A model generated the notes under the pieces. It was not told the origin of the DNA and did no database searches. It was given only the letters and a program-made list of their open reading frames with translations. Positions 1-8,916 of a DNA stretch of 36,402 nucleotides are shown here, piece by piece. Both the position numbers and the translations under genes were made by a program. This stretch comes from Dysgonomonas sp. 521 (GTDB taxonomy: Bacteria > Bacteroidota > Bacteroidia > Bacteroidales > Dysgonomonadaceae): contig NZ_QVMO01000040.1 in NCBI RefSeq assembly GCF_010501055.1, positions 5,404 through 41,805 of the forward strand. Reading direction: 5' to 3'. Position 1 is the stretch's first letter. Each line of letters starts with the position of its first letter.

Positions 1-180
1 AGGCGGCGTAGAATGAAGTGCGGGCGCTTTTAAGCATCGTCTGCCAATTATCGCAATGATGAATCTTTCATCACTTCATTCAGCCGGCCAGCCGATGGTG
101 GGTCGTACGGCAAAGCGGGGCGCAATGCTTTTTTGCTTACTTTTGGAGCTTTGGCCAAAAGTAAGGTAAGCAATCTGCGA
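1..180 (-). repeat. Dispersed structured repeat, left copy
   Basis: GC-rich non-coding repeat. A 10-bp perfect stem lies at 11-20/72-81. It is followed by a conserved block (82-105) that matches 36296-36319 in inverted orientation with one mismatch, and by a second hairpin (136-146/155-165, arms CTTACTTTTGG and CCAAAAGTAAG). The right copy has the same order of parts, but its first stem has a different sequence. No ORF is supported. The function is unknown. Confidence 0.7.
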
Positions 181-422
181 TTGCGCGCAGGATAAAAAAT
201 AAAAGAACATTTAACTTATCAACTACTGATTGATATTATTTATAACAAAAATAGCAGAAAAAACGGGACTGCCTCTAAAGTCTGTCATTCCGCGCCTGAC
301 ATGGAATCTCCCAAGAAGCCAGCCTGGATTATGAGGGTTTGCAGGTCGGGCCCGCAATGACAATTACTCTTTTTTTTGACTTTTGGTACCTCCCCATCTC
401 AGTTCTTTTTGCAGAAAGGTTG
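181..422. other. Intergenic, palindromic repeat, no gene
   Basis: AT-rich spacer. It contains a short imperfect palindrome at about 286-315 (ATTCCGCGCC ... GGAAT) of the kind dispersed in Bacteroidota genomes, and it ends next to the stop codon of the minus-strand relA-like gene. I see no gene here. Confidence 0.4.
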
Positions 423-2633
423 TTAACTCAGCCGGCTGACCTCCTTAACTCCTTTTACTGTCTTTAGCTTCTTTATCAGTCCGTTCAGCATATCCGTGTT
501 ATTCAGCATTACGGAAACATTTCCCTGAAACAACCCGTCATTGGAATCGATGCTGATAGAACGCATATTGATACCGTTCTCCTTGGCTATGATAGATGTC
601 AGGTTGTTGATAATGCCAATATCGTCATTGCCGATAACACGGAGAGTGACAGTGTAAGTAGAGCCCGACTTACCCGACCACTTGGCAGGAATCACGCGGT
701 AAGCAAAACGCGAAAACATATCCTTCGCGTTCGGGCAGTTCATCCGGTGAATCTTTATTCCCTGCGATGATACAAACCCAAAAATCTCATCCCCATAAAT
801 AGGGTTACAACATTTTGCCAGCTTGTAATCCACACCTGTCAGGTTCTTGTCAATAATCAGTTCTTCCCGTTGTGACGATTCTTTCTTAGGGTCAGGGGCA
901 TGAACGACGTAATTCTCAGCGCTTACAGCTTCATGCCTTTCGTGCTGCTCGGTTTCTTTCTTCTCCAGTTCCAGATACTGGTCTATTACCGTATTCACAT
1001 CAAGGCTTTCTTCAGCTATCTTGATATAAAAGTCTGTAATCGTTTTGAATCCGAGTTTCTTAATCAACCGCATCATAATAGACTCGTTAAGTTCTATCTT
1101 GCGGTTCTTTACCCGGCGTTTAAGCTGTTCTTTGGCTATCTCAACCTGCTTGTTCGCCTCTTCTTTCAGGCTCTGGCGTATTTTGTTTTTCGCTTTCGAA
1201 GTTACTACAAAGTTGAGCCAATCCTGCTTCGGCGATTGGTTCGGCGAGGTCAGTATCTCTATCTGGTCTCCGTTTTTCAGTTTATGGCGGATCGATACAT
1301 TTCGACCGTTTACCTTACCCGATACGCAGGTAGACCCGATACGGGAATGGATGGAAAAAGCAAAATCGAGAACAGATGCCCCATAAGGTAATTTATGCAA
1401 ATCCCCTTTCGGTGTAAACACATAGATTTCTTCGTCATAGAGATCCAGCTTGAAATTTTCCAGTTTTTCATCTGTGCCCAGATTTTTGTTTTCCAGCATT
1501 TCGCGTAACCCTGTCAGCCAGTCATCCATCTTCGACTGGCTTTTTACGCCCTTGTACTTCCAGTGGGCGGCAAGTCCACGTTCGGCTATTTCGTCCATCC
1601 GGCGTGTACGTATCTGCACCTCTACCCAGCGCGACTCATGTCCCATCACAGTGGTATGCAGCGACTCATAGCCGTTGCTTTTGGGTATGGAGAGCCAGTC
1701 TTTCAGGCGCTTCGGGTTAGGCGTGTACAGGTCGGTTACTATCGAATAAGCCTGCCAGCACTCGGCTTTCTCCTTATCTAAAGGGGAGTCCAGTATAATG
1801 CGTATAGCAAACAGGTCGTAGATGGATTCGAAGTCTATCTTCTGTTTCTTCAGCTTATTGTTTATCGATGATATGGACTTTACCCGTCCTTTAATATCAT
1901 ATTTCAGTCCGGTTTCTTTCAGTTTGGCGTCTACCGGGGCTATAAATTCGGCAATGTATTTGTCACGCGAAGCCTTGCTCTCGCTTATTTTTCCCACCAC
2001 GAAATTGTAAGCCTCCCTGTCGGTATATTTCAGGTAGAGGTCTTCAAGCTCCGTTTTTATATTATACAGCCCTAGCTTGTGAGCCAACGGGGTATACAGG
2101 TACGAAACTTCAACAGCCAGTTGCAGACGGTATTGTTCGTTGTACTTTTCAGCATTGCGGATGCGGTGCAGGCGGCTGGCCACCTTGATAAGGATTACCC
2201 GCATATCTTCGGCCAGCGTAATCAGCAGTTTGATATAATTGTCCGAAGCGATAGCCGATTCTGTTACTTCCAGCGCATTGATTTTTATCAGTCCGGCAAC
2301 GATATTGGCAATGTCTTCGCCAAACACCTTCGAAACCTCATCGAGCATTACAGACTTGTGCATTACCGGGCGATAAAGAAGCAATGCCAGTATGGAAGCA
2401 CTCTTTAAACCAAGTTCCTCCATCAGGATAATGGTAGTGCTTACGGTCAGGTCGGTAATACTGCCAATCTTTTCGTCTTTGGCATAAACACCGTCAGTCA
2501 GGGCTTTTTTTACAACTTTCCTGATTTTTTGAAGTTCATCGGGCGTAAGATGGGTATCCAGCCCTTTTACCAGTCTTTTAAACTTGGAATAAGTTAGTCC
2601 GGCATCGTTGTATGTGGGGTAATTGCTATTCAT
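423..2633 (-). CDS. relA: RelA/SpoT-family (p)ppGpp synthetase with degenerate HD domain
   Basis: 736-aa long RSH enzyme. It transfers pyrophosphate from ATP to GTP/GDP in the stringent response. Residues 1-190 are the HD-domain region, but the metal-binding signature is gone: the usual HD..ED stretch reads LLLYRPVMHK (84-93), and the usual LADRLHNMR reads VASRLHRIR (151-159). Hydrolysis is therefore probably lost. The synthetase domain (about 240-360) keeps RVKSISSINNK, YDLFAIRI, the G-loop-like SIPKSNGYESLHTTV and EVQIRT (338-343). A TGS domain (about 403-462), a conserved-Cys region (C608, C609, C633) and a C-terminal ACT domain (about 659-736) follow. The gene is monocistronic and divergent from the next gene. 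I infer a synthetase-dominant RelA paralogue working beside a bifunctional enzyme encoded elsewhere. The start ATG at 2633 gives a normal family length. Confidence 0.93.
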   Translation of the reverse strand: MNSNYPTYNDAGLTYSKFKRLVKGLDTHLTPDELQKIRKVVKKALTDGVYAKDEKIGSITDLTVSTTIILMEELGLKSASILALLLYRPVMHKSVMLDEVSKVFGEDIANIVAGLIKINALEVTESAIASDNYIKLLITLAEDMRVILIKVASRLHRIRNAEKYNEQYRLQLAVEVSYLYTPLAHKLGLYNIKTELEDLYLKYTDREAYNFVVGKISESKASRDKYIAEFIAPVDAKLKETGLKYDIKGRVKSISSINNKLKKQKIDFESIYDLFAIRIILDSPLDKEKAECWQAYSIVTDLYTPNPKRLKDWLSIPKSNGYESLHTTVMGHESRWVEVQIRTRRMDEIAERGLAAHWKYKGVKSQSKMDDWLTGLREMLENKNLGTDEKLENFKLDLYDEEIYVFTPKGDLHKLPYGASVLDFAFSIHSRIGSTCVSGKVNGRNVSIRHKLKNGDQIEILTSPNQSPKQDWLNFVVTSKAKNKIRQSLKEEANKQVEIAKEQLKRRVKNRKIELNESIMMRLIKKLGFKTITDFYIKIAEESLDVNTVIDQYLELEKKETEQHERHEAVSAENYVVHAPDPKKESSQREELIIDKNLTGVDYKLAKCCNPIYGDEIFGFVSSQGIKIHRMNCPNAKDMFSRFAYRVIPAKWSGKSGSTYTVTLRVIGNDDIGIINNLTSIIAKENGINMRSISIDSNDGLFQGNVSVMLNNTDMLNGLIKKLKTVKGVKEVSRLS

Positions 2634-2843
2634 CTCCTATTACAAATGCTGAGTATAAGTAATAAATTGACAGGCACAGAATATTATAACCATTTTATCT
2701 CCTATCCGGCTGTAAAATTAACTCTTTTTTGAATGTAATGCGTATTTTTTATAACAGATGTTTTTATTCTTTCATATTTAGAAACTTTATGTATTTGGGG
2801 CGTCATTTAATCAATAAAGGATTTTAACTTTGCTTTCATTAAT

Positions 2844-3060
2844 AGAGTTTATATTCAATAAGATTATATATGGTTTATTCTCTGTGATTTAATTGCCTCC
2901 TGCTTTAGCTGGAGGATAATAGTCTAATCAGATAATGGCTTTAGCCAAAATGTTTTGACTAAAGTCGTTTTCTATCTGTATTATTATCCACGACTTGAAA
3001 GTCGTGGCAACTAAAACTCCTAAAAATATGCATCTTACTCTTTTATTGAATATAAACTCT
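2844..3060. repeat. Palindromic repeat block with 18-bp perfect terminal inverted repeats
   Basis: The arms at 2844-2861 and 3043-3060 are perfect reverse complements (AGAGTTTATATTCAATAA on the plus strand at the left). They enclose smaller palindromes: CCTCCTGCTTTAGCTGGAGG (about 2896-2915), a GACTAAAGTC-type arm and CACGACTTGAAAGTCGTG (about 2989-3006). It is non-coding and resembles REP-like elements seen between Bacteroidota genes. It lies in the 540-bp spacer between the divergent relA-like gene and the 202-aa gene. Confidence 0.65.
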
Positions 3061-3175
3061 AATATTTAACATAATTATTCTAAAGAATAGAGCTTGTAGG
3101 GGCAAATGTATAATTGTTTAAAAGTCAAACCAATATCATTCTATTTGATAGAGTATCTAATTTAAATGACATAAT

Positions 3176-3784
3176 ATGAAATCGAACGATTTTGCCAAAC
3201 TCGAAAAAAATTACGACTTCAAAAGAAGTTATTTCAATAATACACTGTGGTGGAAAACTTTATCGATGCTACCGCCTGTTCTGCTTCTCTTTGTAGGATT
3301 GGTCGGCATTTTATACCTGTTCAATAGCGATATGCTGGTATCATGGTATGTTATTCCCTATCTGCTGTTATTCATCGTTGGCACTATCTGGCTGAAAGCG
3401 ATGAAGAAGTACATACTGAAGGCATCGATGGCCGCCGAAGGGGCTTTTCATATTTGCCTCGCCGCGCCTATAGGCGATAAAGATAATTACACGTATGCCA
3501 TATTCGTAAATAATAACCGCAGGCATGATAAGTATTATATTACCAATCTCGCAAAAGAGATATCACTCCATGATCTTTTGGCAAAGAATAATGCTCCGTT
3601 TAAAAAGGAAGCCATATCCGTACATGATGAAGAAAGCGGATACGACATATATGTAAAGGCATATCCGAAAAAGGAAATCAGTAAACGGAACGCGGGATGG
3701 AGCCTCGCCGAAGGTTATTTCCCTGTGCTGTATATAAATAGTAAAGGTGTTCCTGTAATAAAGAGGAGAGACTTAGTGCAGTGA
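3176..3784 (+). CDS. Hypothetical two-helix membrane protein
   Basis: 202 aa, family not recognised. A charged N-terminus of about 28 residues is followed by two predicted transmembrane helices (about 31-49, MLPPVLLLFVGLVGILYLF, and about 56-74), then a soluble, basic C-terminal part of about 125 residues rich in Lys and Tyr. The gene is preceded by an AT-rich spacer and followed by a 245-bp spacer with short direct repeats, so it appears monocistronic. The ATG at 3176 is the first in frame and leaves a plausible cytoplasmic N-terminus. No catalytic motif is visible. Confidence 0.75.
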   Translation: MKSNDFAKLEKNYDFKRSYFNNTLWWKTLSMLPPVLLLFVGLVGILYLFNSDMLVSWYVIPYLLLFIVGTIWLKAMKKYILKASMAAEGAFHICLAAPIGDKDNYTYAIFVNNNRRHDKYYITNLAKEISLHDLLAKNNAPFKKEAISVHDEESGYDIYVKAYPKKEISKRNAGWSLAEGYFPVLYINSKGVPVIKRRDLVQ

Positions 3785-3993
3785 ACAGTCAACAGTGAAG
3801 GTGATCCCTTCGTCCTTTCGGATTATAAATCCGAAAGTTGTTGGTAGCGGATTTAAAATTTGCAGTTAATAAGCCATTGGATTATAAATCTGATGAGGCA
3901 GAAGAACAGAGTAGAGTAAGCAGTAAACAAAATTCAAAATTATGATTACTGTTAATTATTTACTGTTTACTGCAAACTGCAAACTGTTTTTTA
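3785..3993. other. Intergenic with short direct repeats
   Basis: Contains GGATTATAAATC(T/C)GA-type repeats (about 3820 and 3880) and degenerate CAGTAAACAG / CTGCAAACTGCAAACTG repeats (about 3920-3987). No gene is seen. Confidence 0.35.
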
Positions 3994-4001
3994 TACTTTT
4001 G
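3994..4001 (+). promoter_or_regulatory. Bacteroidota-type -7 box (TACTTTTG)
   Basis: Matches the TAnnTTTG -7 consensus of the Bacteroidota primary sigma factor, 28 bp before the ATG at 4030. No good -33 TTTG is seen at the expected spacing. Confidence 0.45.
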
Positions 4002-4029
4002 ATGCTCAATTAATCAAAGAATATAATTT

Positions 4030-5292
4030 ATGTTCGAAAAAGACTCACAAAACAAGAAATTTTCCACCCGTATTATCAGTGAGAAATTTTCTAAAAAAGA
4101 TGTACATGGAGCAATTTCCTTGCCCATCTATCGCAACGCGGCATTTGAGTTTCCCGATTCGGAAAGTATCGCTGCCGCTTTCCAATACAAAGAAGAAATA
4201 GTATCGCACACCTATACACGCATAACGAACCCGTCTGTCGAAAACCTCGAACGGAAAATAAAAACGGCATCGGGTGCCGAGAATGTTATGATGGTAGCAT
4301 CCGGTATGGCTGCCATATCCAATGCATTTCTTAGTATAGCTTATGCCGGGAGTAATATTGTGACCTCCCCGCACCTCTTTGGCAATACATTTTCGCTTTT
4401 CAAATTTACACTGGCTGCATTCGGAGTAGAGGTACGGTTTGTAAACACGGATAATATTGAAGAAATAGCTGCGGCAATAGATGAAAACACCTGCGCTTTC
4501 TTCTGTGAACTGATAACAAACCCGCATCTCGAAATAGCCGACCTGCCCGAAATATCAAAAATACTGAAAACCAGGAATGTACCCATGATAGTGGATACGA
4601 CCATCGTCCCTTGGTGTGGCTTCGATGCGCGGAAGGCAGGCGTAGATATAGAAGTTGTATCTACTACAAAATATATATCGGGTGGGGCAACCAGCATTGG
4701 CGGCGCCATTCTCGATTATGGCACTTTCAACTGGGAACATAATAAGCGTTTGGCTAGTGTAGCCAATACCGGGACCATGTCACAGTTCTCTTTTAAACTG
4801 AAACGTGAAATTGCCCGCAATATCGGCGCGGCTATGGATCCTGATACGGCTTACCAGCAATCGCTCGGCATGGAGACTTTGCAACTCCGTTTTGAAAGAA
4901 TGTCTGAAACAGCTTATCAGCTTGCCCAGTTTTTATCTGCCGAAGAAAAGGTTGTAAAAGTGGGTTATACCAGACTGGATTCCTCCCCTTATAAAACGAT
5001 CTCCGATAGATTATTCACAGGAAATCCCGGGGCTATGCTCACTTTCAGCCTGAAAGACAAAAAGACTTGTTTCGGATTTATGGACAGGCTGCAAACCATA
5101 CGCCGGGCAACGAACCTCTTTGACAATAAAACCCTGATAATACATCCCGAATCGACCATCTATGGTACATTCGCACCGGAGATGAAAGAGATGATGGGTA
5201 TCGAAGATAATTTGATGAGGCTATCTGTCGGATTAGAGGATTTTAGCGACTTGCGCGATGATATTTTGCAAGCATTGTGTAAACAAAACTAA
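4030..5292 (+). CDS. Cys/Met-metabolism PLP-dependent enzyme (O-acetylhomoserine sulfhydrylase / methionine gamma-lyase type)
   Basis: 420-aa fold-type I PLP enzyme of the trans-sulfuration family (Cys_Met_Meta_PP). Visible family signatures are YTRITNPSVENLERKI (about 62-77, the phosphate/partner-subunit loop), ASGMAAISNAF (90-100), a VDTT metal-like turn (188-191) and the Schiff-base lysine in STTKYISGG (K214). The length suits O-acetylhomoserine aminocarboxypropyltransferase or methionine gamma-lyase; sequence alone does not separate these activities. It acts in the cytoplasm on activated homoserine or methionine. It has its own -7 box and is followed by a separate promoter for aroQ, so it is probably transcribed alone. 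The ATG at 4030 gives the expected N-terminal extension. Confidence 0.88.
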   Translation: MFEKDSQNKKFSTRIISEKFSKKDVHGAISLPIYRNAAFEFPDSESIAAAFQYKEEIVSHTYTRITNPSVENLERKIKTASGAENVMMVASGMAAISNAFLSIAYAGSNIVTSPHLFGNTFSLFKFTLAAFGVEVRFVNTDNIEEIAAAIDENTCAFFCELITNPHLEIADLPEISKILKTRNVPMIVDTTIVPWCGFDARKAGVDIEVVSTTKYISGGATSIGGAILDYGTFNWEHNKRLASVANTGTMSQFSFKLKREIARNIGAAMDPDTAYQQSLGMETLQLRFERMSETAYQLAQFLSAEEKVVKVGYTRLDSSPYKTISDRLFTGNPGAMLTFSLKDKKTCFGFMDRLQTIRRATNLFDNKTLIIHPESTIYGTFAPEMKEMMGIEDNLMRLSVGLEDFSDLRDDILQALCKQN

Positions 5293-5340
5293 TCTTCATT
5301 TTTAATTGTTATAAGATTATATCATTCAAATAAAAAATAG

Positions 5341-5348
5341 TACTTTTG
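5341..5348 (+). promoter_or_regulatory. Bacteroidota-type -7 box (TACTTTTG)
   Basis: Exact TAnnTTTG match 48 bp before the aroQ start, in the 104-bp spacer after the PLP-enzyme gene. The -33 element is unclear. Confidence 0.5.
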
Positions 5349-5396
5349 TGCTCTGATTGAATAAAACGCAAAAAATGGGGCTAAATAGCTGATATA

Positions 5397-5825
5397 ATGA
5401 AGGTATTGATACTGAATGGGCCAAATTTGAATCTGCTGGGGAAAAGAGAACCTGAGGTTTACGGGAATATTTCTTTCGAGACATATTTTGCAGGGCTTCA
5501 GAAGGAGTACCCTGATTGCGAATTGTCTTATTTTCAGTCGAATCATGAAGGTGCTATTATAGACAAGATACATCAAACCGGATTCACCTACGATGGCATA
5601 GTGCTCAATGCGGGAGCATATACGCATACATCCGTAGCCATTCACGATGCGATAAAGGCTGTAACTACTCCGGTAATAGAGGTACACATCTCAAATATCC
5701 ATACCCGTGAGGAATTCAGGCACAAATCGATGATTGCCGCGGCCTGCAAAGGCTCTGTTGTCGGATTGGGGCTGTTGTCATATAATCTTGCGATTGACTA
5801 TTTCCTGAAAGCTGACAAGAAATAG
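5397..5825 (+). CDS. aroQ: Type II 3-dehydroquinate dehydratase
   Basis: 142 aa, the usual length of the dodecameric type II enzyme that converts 3-dehydroquinate to 3-dehydroshikimate in the shikimate pathway. It starts with the family hallmark LILNGPNLNLLGKREPEVYG, with the catalytic Tyr at residue 22. NAGAYTHTS (71-79) and EVHISNIHTREEFRHKS (95-111) carry the substrate-binding Asn and His and the catalytic His. pyk follows 55 bp downstream with no clear terminator between them, so the two may be cotranscribed. Confidence 0.96.
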   Translation: MKVLILNGPNLNLLGKREPEVYGNISFETYFAGLQKEYPDCELSYFQSNHEGAIIDKIHQTGFTYDGIVLNAGAYTHTSVAIHDAIKAVTTPVIEVHISNIHTREEFRHKSMIAAACKGSVVGLGLLSYNLAIDYFLKADKK

Positions 5826-5880
5826 GATTGCGCGATTAAGTATTTTAAAATGAACTATATATTTAAATAAAATTCCATTT

Positions 5881-7347
5881 ATGACTCAGAAAAAAACGAA
5901 AATTGTAGCTACAATTTCAGACATGCGTTGTGATGTTGATTTTATTCAGGCATTGTATAATGAAGGAATCAACGTTGTAAGGATGAACTCTGCTCACATG
6001 ACAGAAGAAGGGTTCGTTAAAGTAATGACTAATGTACGTACCGTATCGTCACACATCGGTATTATGATGGACACCAAAGGTCCGGAAATACGTACGACAG
6101 CTACAGCTTCAGGTGAGAAAATTCCGGTGAAAACAGGAGACAAAATCAAAGTTATAGGCGATCTCAACTTCCTGTCTACACCTGAGCAAATTTCACTTTC
6201 TTATCCCAGCATTGTTCAGGACGTACCCGTAGGTGGCACTCTTTTGATCGATGACGGGGAAACTGCATTGAAAGTTATCGATAAAACAGCTGAATATTTA
6301 CTTTGCGAAGTGCAAAACGATGGTACGATAGGTAGCCGCAAGAGTGTAAATATACCGGGAGTGAAGGTAAACCTTCCTTCGATTACTGAAAAAGATAGAA
6401 GAAGTATTGAAATCGCTATCAAGAATAAGGCTGATTTTATCGCTCACTCTTTCGTAAGAAATAAGCAAGATGTATTAGACGTACAGAAGATTTTGGACGA
6501 GCATAACAGCTCTATGAAAATCATCGCTAAAATCGAAAATCAGGAAGGTGTCGACAATATTGACGAGATCTACGAAACAGCATATGGTGTGATGGTTGCC
6601 CGCGGCGACCTCGGTATCGAAGTTCCACAGGAAAAAATACCGGGAATCCAACGCCTGCTTATCCGTAAGGCCGTAGAATATAAGAAACCGGTTATCGTAG
6701 CAACTCAGATGTTGCATACAATGATAGAAAATCCACGCCCTACACGTGCCGAAGTAACAGATATCGCGAACGCGGTATATTATGGAACTGACGCTGTGAT
6801 GCTTAGTGGCGAGACTGCTTACGGTAAATATCCGATCGAAGCTGTTCGCGCAATGGCTCAAATCGCTGCCGCCGCCGAACAATCGAAACTGGATGAAAAA
6901 GCGATGCCTGTTCCGTTCAAGGATAAAGAATACGGACGTACTTCATTCCTTGCAAAACAAGCCGTTAAGTCTTGCAACCAACTAGGAGTGAAAGCTATCG
7001 TAACCGACAGTATGACAGGCCGTACAGCCCGTACACTTGCAGCATTCCGCAGCAAATCTCCTGTATACGCTTTCTGTAACAGGGAAGAAGTTGCCCGCTG
7101 GCTATCCCTTAGCTATGGTGTAGATCCACACTTCCAGGAAGATGCAGGTCTTACTAAAAACCATAAGGAATATTTCATGAGAGCATTGAACCAGCTTAAG
7201 TTAGACGGAGTATTAAGCTCTGGAGACTATGTAACTTACCTCAGCGGTTCTTTCTCTGACGGTAAAGGTGGTACATCTTTCCTCGAAATAGAAAAAGTAG
7301 GTTCAGTGATTGAGCAAGGCGAAAAATATTTCGTTCCGGTAGACTAA
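5881..7347 (+). CDS. pyk: Pyruvate kinase
   Basis: 488 aa. Converts phosphoenolpyruvate and ADP to pyruvate and ATP. All core motifs are present: TKIVATISD at the N-terminus, NVVRMNSAH (substrate Arg), MDTKGPEIRT, the B-domain, IAKIENQEGVDN (catalytic Lys), VARGDLGIEV (metal-binding) and KPVIVATQML...PTRAEVTDIANAV. A C-terminal regulatory-type domain runs from about 345 to 488. It lies 55 bp after aroQ. A MITE (7374-7544) separates the stop codon from a strong rho-independent terminator (7561-7598). Confidence 0.97.
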   Translation: MTQKKTKIVATISDMRCDVDFIQALYNEGINVVRMNSAHMTEEGFVKVMTNVRTVSSHIGIMMDTKGPEIRTTATASGEKIPVKTGDKIKVIGDLNFLSTPEQISLSYPSIVQDVPVGGTLLIDDGETALKVIDKTAEYLLCEVQNDGTIGSRKSVNIPGVKVNLPSITEKDRRSIEIAIKNKADFIAHSFVRNKQDVLDVQKILDEHNSSMKIIAKIENQEGVDNIDEIYETAYGVMVARGDLGIEVPQEKIPGIQRLLIRKAVEYKKPVIVATQMLHTMIENPRPTRAEVTDIANAVYYGTDAVMLSGETAYGKYPIEAVRAMAQIAAAAEQSKLDEKAMPVPFKDKEYGRTSFLAKQAVKSCNQLGVKAIVTDSMTGRTARTLAAFRSKSPVYAFCNREEVARWLSLSYGVDPHFQEDAGLTKNHKEYFMRALNQLKLDGVLSSGDYVTYLSGSFSDGKGGTSFLEIEKVGSVIEQGEKYFVPVD

Positions 7348-7373
7348 AAACAAAAATAATGAATTAAAAGTCA

Positions 7374-7544
7374 GAAACTGTTTCAATTTTATTCGTTCTA
7401 ATTTTTAGAGATGTTTATTTACATACGCTTCGCTCCTGTGACCGCTGGTTGAGTTGAGAGAAAGGAAAAAACAGACTAAAACAGACTAAAAATGAACGAA
7501 GAAAAAGGTATAATAAAATATTCGTATAAAAATTAAACAGTTTC
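7374..7544 (+). mobile_element. MITE copy A (171 bp), IS1031/IS5-like
   Basis: Non-coding element with terminal inverted repeats GAAACTGTTTCAATTTTA and TAAAAATTAAACAGTTTC. It is flanked by a 3-bp duplication TCA (7371-7373 and 7545-7547). It is homologous to 17125-17336 and (inverted) 30781-30962, but lacks about 41 bp near its left third. TNA duplications are the habit of the IS1031 subgroup of the IS5 family, so the mobilising transposase is inferred to belong there. Confidence 0.82.
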
Positions 7545-7560
7545 TCATTATTTCCCTATA

Positions 7561-7598
7561 AAAAAGAGATGGTAACAACATTGTTGCCATCTCTTTTT
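7561..7598 (+). terminator. Rho-independent terminator
   Basis: Arms 7561-7578 and 7581-7598 (AAAAAGAGATGG... / ...CCATCTCTTTTT) pair with one wobble and end in a T-run. It is probably the original pyk terminator, now displaced by MITE copy A. Confidence 0.8.
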
Positions 7599-7883
7599 CG
7601 TTTTATATTAATGGATCGAAATGATAGGACAAAAAAAAATTGTTCAACCTCTATCGGAAGTCTGCAATACGCCCCTACATGAGCCTGAAAATAACTTTAT
7701 GAATTTTGAGGTTAGCCCTGCTCAGAATTATAGTATATATCCAGAGTTACGGCATCAAAATCGGGCAGGTTTTTTAGAGTAGATGACAAAAAAAGTACCG
7801 CATAGCGGTCTTTGGTTGCCTTTAGAGGAAATTATGATATGTGAATTTTTGCTTACATTTGCTACTTGTTAAAGCAAAAAACG
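7599..7883. other. Intergenic, no gene seen
   Basis: AT-rich DNA with frequent stops in all frames. There may be decayed sequence, but I could not recognise any protein remnant. Confidence 0.3.
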
Positions 7884-8325
7884 GAGTCTGTCTCTTTATA
7901 AGTGACGGACAACCTGTTGAACTTATGACTGCAAATATAGGGCATCTCACCCTTTAATTTGTTGCTTATTTCCGCACAATTATTATCCAATCACGCCTAA
8001 ATGCCCGTTTTTTAAGCTTTTTTTAGTATCTGCAAACACTCGTTTTTCTTACAACTTTTTCCTTGTAAGATGCTTATTTACAGGTGTTTTACAAATGTTT
8101 GACAAATGGCTTAACGGGAAGTCGGATTTTTCTCTTTAAATCTGCTTGTATTATACTGATATACAGATTGTTATTCGGTGGTGATGGCGGCAAATCACTA
8201 CTTTTTTGTTTGACAAATGTTGCACAAAGCTTTTTCATTTCATTTTTCAGCCTTGTAATTCATTGCTATACAGTGGTTTACAAAACGTATTTTCCGCTGT
8301 CTGTCACTTATAAAGAGACAGACTC
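7884..8325. mobile_element. 442-bp non-coding element with about 23-bp terminal inverted repeats
   Basis: The left end (from 7884) begins GAGTCTGTCTCTTTATAAGT and the right end (to 8325) is its reverse complement, ACTTATAAAGAGACAGACTC. The match continues inward for a few more bases with one mismatch. The interior is T-rich and I see no credible transposase fragment. No clear target duplication flanks it. It looks like a MITE or internally deleted insertion sequence of a family different from copies A-C. Confidence 0.65.
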
Positions 8326-8649
8326 GAAAACCTATCAGGAGACACTTCTTGTTTTTTGGCAAGAAGGCATATAAAGACGGTAGAAACGAAGCAAATAACA
8401 AATGTATTCACAACTACATTTCTATAGGAATATAGTATATCGCTATATACACAGAGGTCATATATCGTGCCCATCCGGTATATGTCCGGGAATGGGTATT
8501 TGCCTTTTTACTGCAAATATAGAAAAAGAAATAACAAATATAATTAAAAATCTAACATCCGGGGAGGGAACATCCGTATTGTCTTGTTTGTCTTCAACGT
8601 TATCTTATTTGTCTTCAATCGGTCTTTTACTGCTTGTGAAAGTCGTAAA

Positions 8650-8905
8650 AGAATACCTCCCCGTAATACACCCCCTCCTGCCTCCCCCAATAGGGGAGGT
8701 AGCGCGAGGCGGTCAAACCACCCCACCCGGCCTCCCCAAAAGGGAGGAGTGGCAATGGGTCAATACAAATATAAACCTAATTATAATAAACAGAGCCTCT
8801 GCTTCTTCCTCTCTTTTGGAGAGGGTTGGGGTGAGGTGTATTATTCATCTTTCCATCTCTCCTGTCTCCTCCCCTTTTGGGGGAGGCCGGGAGGGGGTGG
8901 CTTAT
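8650..8905. repeat. GC-rich palindromic (REP-like) cluster
   Basis: Three CCTCCCC...GGGGAGG type palindromes (about 8680-8700, 8731-8748 and 8868-8890). The block around 8716-8748 is an inverted copy of 8866-8901. The base composition differs sharply from the flanks. Apparent ORFs across it are low-complexity artefacts. Related units lie at 25270-25300 and 25370-25405. Confidence 0.6.
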
Positions 8906-8916
8906 AAACTGCTTTT

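Noticed and set aside
8084..8374. 96-codon open frame, plus strand
   Set aside because: Lies mostly inside the 442-bp inverted-repeat element, is Phe/Cys-rich and lacks any domain or good start context.
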